Source: JASLDZ01 sp038226305 | GTDB lineage: Bacteria > Pseudomonadota > Alphaproteobacteria > Caulobacterales > Caulobacteraceae | Direction of reading: 5' to 3' | NCBI GenBank assembly: GCA_038226305.1 | Contig: JBBRQN010000025.1 | Coordinates: forward strand, 1-27,961 | Length of the DNA: 27,961 nt | In this document: positions 8,248 to 15,104 of the stretch, piece by piece | Layout of the letters: each line of letters opens with the position of its first letter | Position numbering within the stretch: position 1 is the first letter of the stretch | The notes under the pieces: generated by a model | Databases searched by the model: none | Told to the model about the DNA's origin: nothing | The model's input: only the letters and a program-made list of their open reading frames with translations | Made by a program: the position numbers and the translations under genes

Positions 8248-8314
8248 GCGCCCTCATTTGAACGAGACCTCGAGCCTTTCTCGACCTCGCGAACAGACGC
8301 GTCGGAGCCACCCC

Positions 8315-8449
8315 TTGAAGCGCACGTATCAGCCGAGCCGTTTGGTGCGCAAGCGCCGCCACGGCTTCCGTTCCCGCATGGCCACCAAGAACGGCCAGAA
8401 GATCGTGGCCCGTCGTCGCGCCCAGGGCCGCAAGAAGCTGACCGCCTAA
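8315..8449 (+). CDS. rpmH: 50S ribosomal protein L34
   Basis: Small basic protein of the large ribosomal subunit. The 44 residues match the family exactly, beginning (M)KRTYQPSRLVRKRRHGF and ending in the Arg/Lys-rich RRRAQGRKKLTA. The start is TTG at 8315, with GGAG seven bases upstream at 8304-8307; the upstream in-frame TTG at 8258 would add a non-conserved extension and is rejected. It heads the conserved block rpmH-rnpA-yidC-engB. The 67 bases between it and the divergent membrane-protein gene must hold its promoter, but no clear -35/-10 pair was identified. Confidence 0.97.
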   Translation: MKRTYQPSRLVRKRRHGFRSRMATKNGQKIVARRRAQGRKKLTA

Positions 8450-8460
8450 CAGGCCGTCTC

Positions 8461-8928
8461 TTGACCGTGGATGCGCCTCCCCAGTCGGAGGCCGCCCAGC
8501 CGGTGATCGCATCTGCAAAGCTCCGCCGGCTGAAGAAGCGGGCGGAGTTTCTGTTTGTGGCGCAGGGGCTCAGCTCGGCCCGGGGCGCTGTGATGATCCA
8601 GGCCCGTCCGCGGGACGGCGTTTCCGACATCGGCGTCGGCTTTACCGCCACCAAGAAGATCGGCGGGGCGGTGGTTCGCAACCGCGCCAAGCGCCGACTG
8701 CGCGAGACGGCGCGGGCCCTTCTGCCCCTTCATGGCGAGCCCGGTCGCGACTACGTGTTCGTCGCGCGGGCCGGAACACCGGACCGCCCGTGGGAACGGC
8801 TGGTTGACGACGTGAAAAGCGCGCTGATAAGCCTCAAAAGCGGTGGAGACCCCGCTCGTCCACCCCGGTCTCCCAAGACCTCCCAGCGCCCCAAGGCGCG
8901 CGACGGCGCCCGCGTCCCGGCCCGATAG
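8461..8928 (+). CDS. rnpA: Ribonuclease P protein component
   Basis: Protein subunit of RNase P, which binds the catalytic RNA and the 5' leader of precursor tRNAs. The conserved part begins LRRLKKRAEFLFVAQG, and the family signature RNRAKRRLR lies at residues 73-81 when counted from the TTG at 8461. The start is uncertain: TTG 8461 (AGG seven bases upstream), GTG 8467, or GTG 8503 with GGAGG eleven bases upstream; the last gives 141 residues and drops a non-conserved leader. After the globular domain there is a tail of about 30 residues rich in Lys, Arg, Pro and Ser (about 125-155). It starts 11 bases after rpmH, the usual arrangement. The family is certain; only the exact N-terminus is open. 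Confidence 0.94.
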   Translation: MTVDAPPQSEAAQPVIASAKLRRLKKRAEFLFVAQGLSSARGAVMIQARPRDGVSDIGVGFTATKKIGGAVVRNRAKRRLRETARALLPLHGEPGRDYVFVARAGTPDRPWERLVDDVKSALISLKSGGDPARPPRSPKTSQRPKARDGARVPAR

Positions 8929-8955
8929 CCAGCTCTCAAGGTCCAGCCTCCCCGT

Positions 8956-10737
8956 ATGGAACCGAATAACACGCGCAACACGATCGCCTTCGTGGCCGCC
9001 GCGCTCGCCATCATGCTGGTGTACCAGATCGCGTTCCTGCGCCCGGCGGAGGAGCGCAGGCAGGCCGCCGCCAAGGTCGCAGCCGCCCATGCACAGATGG
9101 TGGCCACCACGCCCCTGGCCGCGCCCCCGGGATCGCCCGTGCTGCTCAGTCGCCCGCAGGCGATGGCGCAGTCGCCCCGCACGGCGATCGACACCCCCCA
9201 GCTCACCGGCTCACTCGCGCTGAAGGGCGGCCGGATCGACGACCTCTTCTTCAAGAGCTACCGCGAGACGGTCGATCCGAAGTCTCCCCCGGTGGAGCTG
9301 TTCCGCCCCGAAGGCGCCAAGCAGGCCTATTTCGCCGACTTCGGCTGGACCGGTAAGACCAACGGCCCCCTGCCCGACGCCAAGACCCTGTGGACGCAGA
9401 CCGACGGCGGCGCCTTGAGCCCCACCCACCCCATCTCCCTCGTGTGGGACAACGGCCAGGGCCTGCGCTTCACCCGCGCCATCAGCGTCGACGACCAGTA
9501 CCTGTTCACCGTGATCGACACCGTGGCCAACCGCGGCCCCGGCCCGGTGCAGCTCGCGCCCTACGGCTCGGTGCAGCGGCAGGAAGCCCCCGCCCCCACG
9601 CTGAACGCCTTCGAGGGCGCCACCGGCGCGTGGGACGGCAAGGAGGTCCAGCGCAACTTCAAGGACATGAAGGACAAGGGCGTCCGCGAGGGCGACACCA
9701 CCGGCGGCTGGGCCGGCCTCACCGACAAGTACTGGCTCTCGGCCTTCCTGTTCGCCCCGGGCGACAAGGCGCACGTGACCTATCGCGCCAGCCCGGTGAA
9801 TGACGTCACCGTCTACGAGGCCAACTTCGTCGGCGCCCCCCAGACGGTGGTGGCCGGCGGCCAGGCCAGCCACACCACGCGGCTGTTCGCAGGCGTGAAG
9901 CGCGTGTCGGTGCTGGAGAAGTACCAGCGCGAGCTCGACCTGCCGCGGTTCGTCTACGCGGTGGACTGGGGGATGCTGTGGTTCCTGACCAAGCCGATCT
10001 TCTGGCTGTTGATGCTGTTCAACGGCTGGGTCGGCTCCATCGGCATCGCCATCCTGATGCTGACGCTGGTGCGGGTGATCATGACCTTCCCGCTCTACAA
10101 CAAGTCGTTCGCCGCGGCGGCCGAGATGCGCAAGCTGCAGCCCGAAATCGAGGCGCTGAAGAAGAAGCACCCCGACGATCCCGCCAAGGTGCAGCAGGAG
10201 ACGATGGCTCTCTACAAGGAGCGCAAGCTCAACCCGCTCGCCGGCTGCGTGCCGGCGCTGGTGCCGATCCCGATCTTCCTGGCGCTGTCCAAGGTGTTCA
10301 CCGTCTCGCTGGAGCTGCGCCACGCGCCCTTCGGCTACATCAAGGATCTGTCGGCGCCAGACCCTTCGAGCTGGGCCAACCTGTTCGGGCTGATCCCGTG
10401 GAACCCGGCCACGGCGCCCGCCATCGGGGCCTTCCTCGACGGGCCGCTGCATATCGGGGTCCTGGCGATCCTCTACGGCTTCGCCACCTGGCTCTCCACG
10501 TCCATGAGCCCGCAGGCGACCACCGACCCGACGCAGAAGATGATCTTCCAGCTGATGCCGATTGTGTTCGCGTTCTTCATGGCCCACTTCGCCTCGGGGC
10601 TTCTGATCTACTGGGTGTGGTCGACCACGCTTTCGATCGTGCAGCAGTACATCATCATGCACCGCCACAAGACGCCCAACCCGGTGGACGACCTGATCGC
10701 GCGTGTACGGGGCCTGCAGACGGCCAAACCCGCCTGA
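8956..10737 (+). CDS. yidC: Membrane protein insertase YidC
   Basis: Inserts and folds inner-membrane proteins, alone or with SecYEG. The 593-residue protein has the Gram-negative layout: an N-terminal helix (about 9-27), a large periplasmic beta-domain (to about 335), then five hydrophobic segments. The conserved groove arginine is Arg373, in LVRVIMTFPLYNKS. NPLAGCVPALVPIPIFLAL and the late helix FAFFMAHFASGLLIYWVW follow. The start is ATG at 8956 with only a weak ribosome binding site, suggesting coupling to rnpA 27 bases upstream. The small gene yidD, often found between rnpA and yidC, is missing here because no room exists for it. The final codons overlap a possible CTG start for engB. 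Confidence 0.97.
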   Translation: MEPNNTRNTIAFVAAALAIMLVYQIAFLRPAEERRQAAAKVAAAHAQMVATTPLAAPPGSPVLLSRPQAMAQSPRTAIDTPQLTGSLALKGGRIDDLFFKSYRETVDPKSPPVELFRPEGAKQAYFADFGWTGKTNGPLPDAKTLWTQTDGGALSPTHPISLVWDNGQGLRFTRAISVDDQYLFTVIDTVANRGPGPVQLAPYGSVQRQEAPAPTLNAFEGATGAWDGKEVQRNFKDMKDKGVREGDTTGGWAGLTDKYWLSAFLFAPGDKAHVTYRASPVNDVTVYEANFVGAPQTVVAGGQASHTTRLFAGVKRVSVLEKYQRELDLPRFVYAVDWGMLWFLTKPIFWLLMLFNGWVGSIGIAILMLTLVRVIMTFPLYNKSFAAAAEMRKLQPEIEALKKKHPDDPAKVQQETMALYKERKLNPLAGCVPALVPIPIFLALSKVFTVSLELRHAPFGYIKDLSAPDPSSWANLFGLIPWNPATAPAIGAFLDGPLHIGVLAILYGFATWLSTSMSPQATTDPTQKMIFQLMPIVFAFFMAHFASGLLIYWVWSTTLSIVQQYIIMHRHKTPNPVDDLIARVRGLQTAKPA

Positions 10738-10799
10738 CCGACGCTCCCACCCCCGGCGAGGAGGAGGCCGACGCGCCGTCGGTCTTCGACCCGTCCTCG

Positions 10800-11462
10800 G
10801 TGTTCGACGCCGAGCAGATCGAGGCCGCGCGCGTGCTGTTCGCCCGGGAATGCACCTTCCTTATGGGTGCCGTGGCCGTGCCGCAGCTGCCGCCGGACGA
10901 CTTGCCGGAGGTGGCCTTCGCCGGTCGCTCCAACGTGGGCAAGTCGAGCCTGATCAACGGCCTGACCGGTCGCCACCACCTGGCCCGCGCCTCCAACGCG
11001 CCCGGCCGCACGCGGGAGGTGAACCTGTTCCTGCTCGACACCCGCCTGCGCCTCGTCGACCTGCCGGGCTATGGCTTCGCGCGAGTGGACAAGCAGTCGA
11101 CCGCCAAGTTCCAGAACCTCGGCCGCGCCTACCTGCGGGGACGGCGCAACCTGAAGCGGGCGTTCCTGCTGATCGACGCCCGCCACGGGCTGAAGCCGGT
11201 GGACGGGGAGGCTATGGACGCCCTCGATACCGCCGCCGTCAGCTATCAGATCGTGCTCACCAAGGCCGACAAGCTGCGCAGCATGGCCGCCGTGGAAGAC
11301 GTGGCCGCCGCCACCCTCGAGGGCATCAAGAAGCGTCCCGCCGCCTTCCCGCGGGTGGCCGTCACCTCGTCGGAGACCGGCTTCGGCATGCCGGAACTCC
11401 GCGCCGAGATTGCCTTCGCCTGCGGTTTGGAAGGCTCAGCGCCGACCGGCTCAGCCGCCTAG
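10800..11462 (+). CDS. engB: Ribosome biogenesis GTPase EngB (YihA/YsxC)
   Basis: GTPase needed for 50S ribosome assembly and linked to cell division. Counted from GTG at 10800 it has 220 residues: P-loop GRSNVGKS (42-49), the threonine-bearing switch PGRTREVN (68-75), DLPGYGFA (87-94), TKAD (154-157) and SSE (190-192). Length suits the family. GTG 10800 is the first usual start codon after yidC, but it has no Shine-Dalgarno sequence. The in-frame stretch from 10734 to 10799 is open, acidic and protein-like, and begins with a CTG overlapping the yidC TGA, so translation may begin there with 22 more residues. The 3' end overlaps the convergent aminotransferase gene by 12 bases, leaving no room for a separate terminator. 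Confidence 0.95.
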   Translation: MFDAEQIEAARVLFARECTFLMGAVAVPQLPPDDLPEVAFAGRSNVGKSSLINGLTGRHHLARASNAPGRTREVNLFLLDTRLRLVDLPGYGFARVDKQSTAKFQNLGRAYLRGRRNLKRAFLLIDARHGLKPVDGEAMDALDTAAVSYQIVLTKADKLRSMAAVEDVAAATLEGIKKRPAAFPRVAVTSSETGFGMPELRAEIAFACGLEGSAPTGSAA

Positions 11463-12698
11463 GGCGCCGATCAGGGCGGACACGACCCGCGCCGGGTCGG
11501 CGTCGTCCATGCCCGGGAACAGGGGCAGGGACAGGGTGCGCGCGTAGAAGGCGTCGGCTCCCGGCAGCGACTGGGCACCGTAGCGGGCCACGAAATACGG
11601 CTGGCGATGCACCGGGATGTAGTGGACCTGCGTGCCGATGCCCTGCGCCTGCAGGCGCCGCATCAGCGTCGCGCGGGAGAGGCCCGCGGCCTCGAAGGCG
11701 ATCAGCACCTGATAGAGGTGCGGACAGAGCGTCTGGCCCTCGGGCGTCGCCACCGGCGTCACGAGGGGGGCCAAGGGGGCCAGCAGCCGGTCGTAGGCGG
11801 CCGACAGAGCCCGGCGGCGCGCGGCGAACCGGTCGAGCTTAGCGATCTGGCTCAGGCCCAGCGCGGCCTCCAGATCGGTCATCCGGGCGTTGAGGCCGAG
11901 CTCCAGCTGTTCGTAGGACCAGGGGTTCGCCTCCCCCGCCCCGTCCAGCGAGAGGGCGGGGTCGAGCATGAGCCCGGCGTCGCGGGTCACCCCGTGGTTG
12001 CGCAGGCGGGCCATGCGGGCGGCCAGCGCCGGGTCGGCGGTGGTGACCATGCCGCCCTCCCCGCAGGCGATGGTCTTCACGGGATGGAACGAGAAGGTGG
12101 TGGCGGCCGAGAACCGGCACGCTCCGGCCGCGCCGGCAGCGGCGTCGGAGGAGCCGAGCGCATGGGCCCCGTCCTCGATCAGGGCGACCCCGGCGTCTCC
12201 GGCGAAGGCAGCGAGGGCGGGCATGTCGGCAATGCGCCCGCCCAGATGCACGGGAACCGCGCACTTCACTCGGCCATCGGCGCGCTCGAGGGCGGCAGCC
12301 AGGGTGGCGGCGGTGATCAGGCCGGTGGCAGCGTCCACGTCGGCGAACACCACCTCGGCCCCGCACAGGCGCGCGGCGGTGGCGGTGGACAGGAAGGTGA
12401 GGCTGGGGGCGATCACCCGGTCGCCCTCGCCGACGCCGAGCGCCATGAGAGCCAGCTGCAGCGCAGTCGTGCCGCTGGAGCAAGCGACACCGTGAGCGGC
12501 ACCCACTACGCCTGCCACCGCGGCCTCGAAAGCCGCCACCCGCGGCCCCTGCGCCAGGAGTTCGGATCCGAGCGCCGACGTCACCGCCGCGATGTCGTCG
12601 GCTTCGATGAGCTGGCGGGCATAGGGCAGGAACACGGCGCGGCTCGGCTCAGGGGCGGCGTTGGCGGGGAGAGCGGCAGGGCGCGCGGCGGCGAACAT
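11451..12698 (-). CDS. DegT/DnrJ/EryC1/StrS-family PLP sugar aminotransferase, PseC/FlmB-like
   Basis: Transfers an amino group to a nucleotide-linked keto sugar. From the ATG at 12698 it has 415 residues: SGTTALQ (75-81) and EDGAHA (175-180) bind the cofactor, and FHPVKTIACGEGG (205-216 region) contains the PLP lysine, Lys208. The C-terminal GIGTQVHYIPVHRQPYF resembles PseC, which makes UDP-4-amino-4,6-dideoxy-N-acetyl-altrosamine on the way to pseudaminic acid for flagellin or LPS; FlmB is the Caulobacter counterpart. Other DegT enzymes such as perosamine synthase cannot be excluded. GTG starts at 12710 and 12704 are also possible; none has a strong ribosome binding site. No pseB or other pseudaminic acid gene is nearby. 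It is divergent from manC-AGE and tail-overlaps engB by 12 bases. Confidence 0.88.
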   Translation of the reverse strand: MFAAARPAALPANAAPEPSRAVFLPYARQLIEADDIAAVTSALGSELLAQGPRVAAFEAAVAGVVGAAHGVACSSGTTALQLALMALGVGEGDRVIAPSLTFLSTATAARLCGAEVVFADVDAATGLITAATLAAALERADGRVKCAVPVHLGGRIADMPALAAFAGDAGVALIEDGAHALGSSDAAAGAAGACRFSAATTFSFHPVKTIACGEGGMVTTADPALAARMARLRNHGVTRDAGLMLDPALSLDGAGEANPWSYEQLELGLNARMTDLEAALGLSQIAKLDRFAARRRALSAAYDRLLAPLAPLVTPVATPEGQTLCPHLYQVLIAFEAAGLSRATLMRRLQAQGIGTQVHYIPVHRQPYFVARYGAQSLPGADAFYARTLSLPLFPGMDDADPARVVSALIGALGG

Positions 12699-12822
12699 GG
12701 CCACCCACACTGGCGGTGATCGCAGTTAACGCCTCGATAAGCGGGAGCCGGAAGCCCACTGGCTTCGTTGTGCGGGCTGATGGGCGCGGCTACACAGCCC
12801 GCAGGTTGGGCTGGAGTGTTAA
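12699..12822. promoter_or_regulatory. Divergent promoter region, aminotransferase / manC-AGE
   Basis: About 124 bases separate two divergent sugar-nucleotide genes and must hold promoters for both. It contains one GTTAAC palindrome at 12725-12730, the same hexamer that clusters upstream of the glycosyltransferase at 1.4-1.5 kb. A good ribosome binding site, GGAG at 12813-12816, lies six bases before the manC ATG. No confident -35/-10 elements were recognised. Confidence 0.3.
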
Positions 12823-15099
12823 ATGGCGGTGGGAACCGAGGGCCTGGCGACGGCCGTGATCACCCCGGTGATCATGTGCGGCGGGGCCGGAACGCGCCTG
12901 TGGCCCCTGTCCACCGCCAGCCGCCCCAAGCAGCTGCATCCGCTCTCCAGCGACCTCACCCTGTTGCAGGAGACGGCCCTGCGCGGCTCAGGCGAGGCTG
13001 CCGGCCTCACCTTCACCGCCCCCATCGTGGTGTGCAGCGCCAAGCACGCCGGCGAGATCGAGCGTCAGATGAACGCCGTGGGCGTAACGCCCGCGGTGCT
13101 GGTGGTCGAGCCCGTGGGACGCTCCACCGCCCCTGTCGCCGCAGCGGCCGCGCGGCTGGTGTCGGAGCGGTTTCCGGGGGCGCTGATGCTGCTCCTGCCC
13201 GCCGACCACGTGATGCCCGACCCCGAGGGCTTCCGCGCCGTCTTGGCCGTCGCCGCCCCGGCCGCCGCCACGCGCATCGTCACTCTGGGCGTGACCCCCA
13301 CCTCGCCCGAGATCGGCTATGGCTACATCAAGCAGGGGGCACCGCTTTCGGAGGGGGCCGCCGTGTTCAGCGTCGAGCGCTTCGTGGAGAAACCGGATCG
13401 CGCCACGGCGGAAGGCTATGTCGCCGATGGCTCCTACAGCTGGAACGCGGGCATCTTCCTCGGCTCGGCCGACCTCCTCCTGCAGGAACTGGCGGCCTAT
13501 TCGCCCGAGATCCTGAAGCAGACCGACCTCGCCATCGCCAACGGCAAGCGTGACGGCGACGTGCTGCTGCTCGACCCGGAGGCCTTCGCCGCCTCGCCGG
13601 AAGACTCCATCGACTACGCGGTGATGGAGAAGACCGCCCACGCCGCCGTCGTGCCCATGACCACGAGCTGGACCGACGTGGGCGGCTGGGAGGCCCTGCA
13701 CGCTCTGGGCCCCCACGACGCGGCGCAGAACCGCACGCAGGGCGAGGTGCTGGCGATCGACACCACAGGCTCCATGATCTGGGCGACCGACCGCCGCGTG
13801 GTCGTGGCGGGCCTCTCCGACGTGCTCGTGGTGGAGAACGAGGGGATGCTCCTCGTCATGCCGCTGAGCATGGCCGATGGCATGCGCCGCATCCACAAGG
13901 CGGCGGGCGCGCATCCGTGGGGCGAGGCCAAGCCCGAAACCAAGCCTCCCAGCGAACTCCAGCGCCTTTCGGGCCAGCTGACGCGGTGGCTGACCGACGA
14001 CGCCCTGCCCGTGTGGTGGAGCAATGGTGCCGATCACGACAAGGGCGGCTTCCACGAGCTTCTGGCGATGGACGGGTCGTCGCCCGCAGGCGAGCGGAGG
14101 GCGCGGGTGCAGGCGCGCCAGACCTTCGTCTACGCCGACGCCCTGATCCGCGGCCGCCCCGGACCGGGCGAGGCCGGTGTGCGGCAGGGGCTGGACTATC
14201 TCTACGCCCACTACCTGCGGCCCGACGGGCTGATGCGCTCCACCGTCGATGCCGACGGGGCGCCCACCGACGAGACGGTGACGCTCTACAACCAGGCCTT
14301 CGCCCTCTTCGCCCTGTCGCAGGCCTATGCGGCCCTGGGGAAGCCCGCCGACCTCGTGGACAAGGCCCACACCCTGCGCCGCGCCGTCGGCTCGCACCTG
14401 CGTGCCAAGGCAGGCGGGTTCCGCGAGGCGGGTGAGCACGAGTTCCAGTCCAACCCGCACATGCATACCTTCGAGGCGGCGCTGGCCTGGGAGGCGCTGG
14501 ACCCCGATCCCGCCCCCTGGACGGCCCTGGCCGACGAGATCGCCGACCTGGCCCTGAACCACTTCATCGACGCGGAAGGCGGCTTCCTGCGCGAGTTCTT
14601 CGACGCGGACTGGAACCCCGCTCCCGGGGCGGCGGGCGAGGTGGTCGAGCCCGGTCACCAGTTCGAGTGGTCGTGGCTCCTGGCCCGCTGGGGTCGGTCG
14701 CGAGGCCGGGCTGACGCCATCGCCAAGGCGCGTCGCCTGTACCTGATCGGCGCCGACCACGGGGTGGACGCGCGCGGCGTCGCCTACGACGAGATGGACA
14801 CCCGGCTGAAGCCCGTCCGACCGACCGCACGCCTGTGGCCGCAGACCGAGCGCCTGAAGGCCGCCCTGATCTTCGCCGAACTGGCCGACACGCCGGTGGA
14901 TCGCGCCCGCTTCGAAGCCGACGCCGCCTCAGCGGTGCGCGGCCTGCAGCTTTATCTCGACGCCCCCCTGAAGGGTGCCTGGCGGGACAAGTTGAGCGCG
15001 GACGGTCGGTTCACCGAAGAACCCGCCCCGGCCTCGTCATTTTATCACATCGTCCTGGCCATCGATTCCCTTGAAGACCATGTGGCCGCTATAAGCTGA
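12823..15099 (+). CDS. manC: Mannose-1-phosphate guanylyltransferase fused to AGE-family epimerase/isomerase domain
   Basis: A 758-residue two-domain protein. Residues about 13-360 are a GDP-mannose pyrophosphorylase: MCGGAGTRLWPLS with PKQ (18-37), VEKPD (188-192), WNAGIF (207-212) and WTDVGGW (283-289). Residues about 380-755 are an alpha/alpha-barrel of the N-acylglucosamine 2-epimerase family: QARQTFVYADA (430-440), NPHMHTFEA (544-552), EPGHQFEWSW (609-618) with His612, RLWPQTE (670-676), and SSFYHI (738-743) with His742, the likely catalytic histidine pair. The cupin-type isomerase normally joined to ManC is absent; the AGE domain may take its place and turn fructose-6-phosphate into mannose-6-phosphate, which is inference. 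The ATG at 12823 has a good ribosome binding site. nadE follows after five bases. Confidence 0.92.
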   Translation: MAVGTEGLATAVITPVIMCGGAGTRLWPLSTASRPKQLHPLSSDLTLLQETALRGSGEAAGLTFTAPIVVCSAKHAGEIERQMNAVGVTPAVLVVEPVGRSTAPVAAAAARLVSERFPGALMLLLPADHVMPDPEGFRAVLAVAAPAAATRIVTLGVTPTSPEIGYGYIKQGAPLSEGAAVFSVERFVEKPDRATAEGYVADGSYSWNAGIFLGSADLLLQELAAYSPEILKQTDLAIANGKRDGDVLLLDPEAFAASPEDSIDYAVMEKTAHAAVVPMTTSWTDVGGWEALHALGPHDAAQNRTQGEVLAIDTTGSMIWATDRRVVVAGLSDVLVVENEGMLLVMPLSMADGMRRIHKAAGAHPWGEAKPETKPPSELQRLSGQLTRWLTDDALPVWWSNGADHDKGGFHELLAMDGSSPAGERRARVQARQTFVYADALIRGRPGPGEAGVRQGLDYLYAHYLRPDGLMRSTVDADGAPTDETVTLYNQAFALFALSQAYAALGKPADLVDKAHTLRRAVGSHLRAKAGGFREAGEHEFQSNPHMHTFEAALAWEALDPDPAPWTALADEIADLALNHFIDAEGGFLREFFDADWNPAPGAAGEVVEPGHQFEWSWLLARWGRSRGRADAIAKARRLYLIGADHGVDARGVAYDEMDTRLKPVRPTARLWPQTERLKAALIFAELADTPVDRARFEADAASAVRGLQLYLDAPLKGAWRDKLSADGRFTEEPAPASSFYHIVLAIDSLEDHVAAIS

Positions 15100-15104
15100 G
15101 CCGC

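Noticed and set aside
8258..8314. N-terminal extension of rpmH from an upstream TTG
   Set aside because: L34 is 44 residues and starts with KRTYQPS; the TTG at 8315 with GGAG at proper spacing fits exactly.
12988..14760. A 590-residue open frame antisense to manC-AGE
   Set aside because: Same shadow effect; no ribosome binding site or recognisable motif, and the sense strand has full domain signatures.
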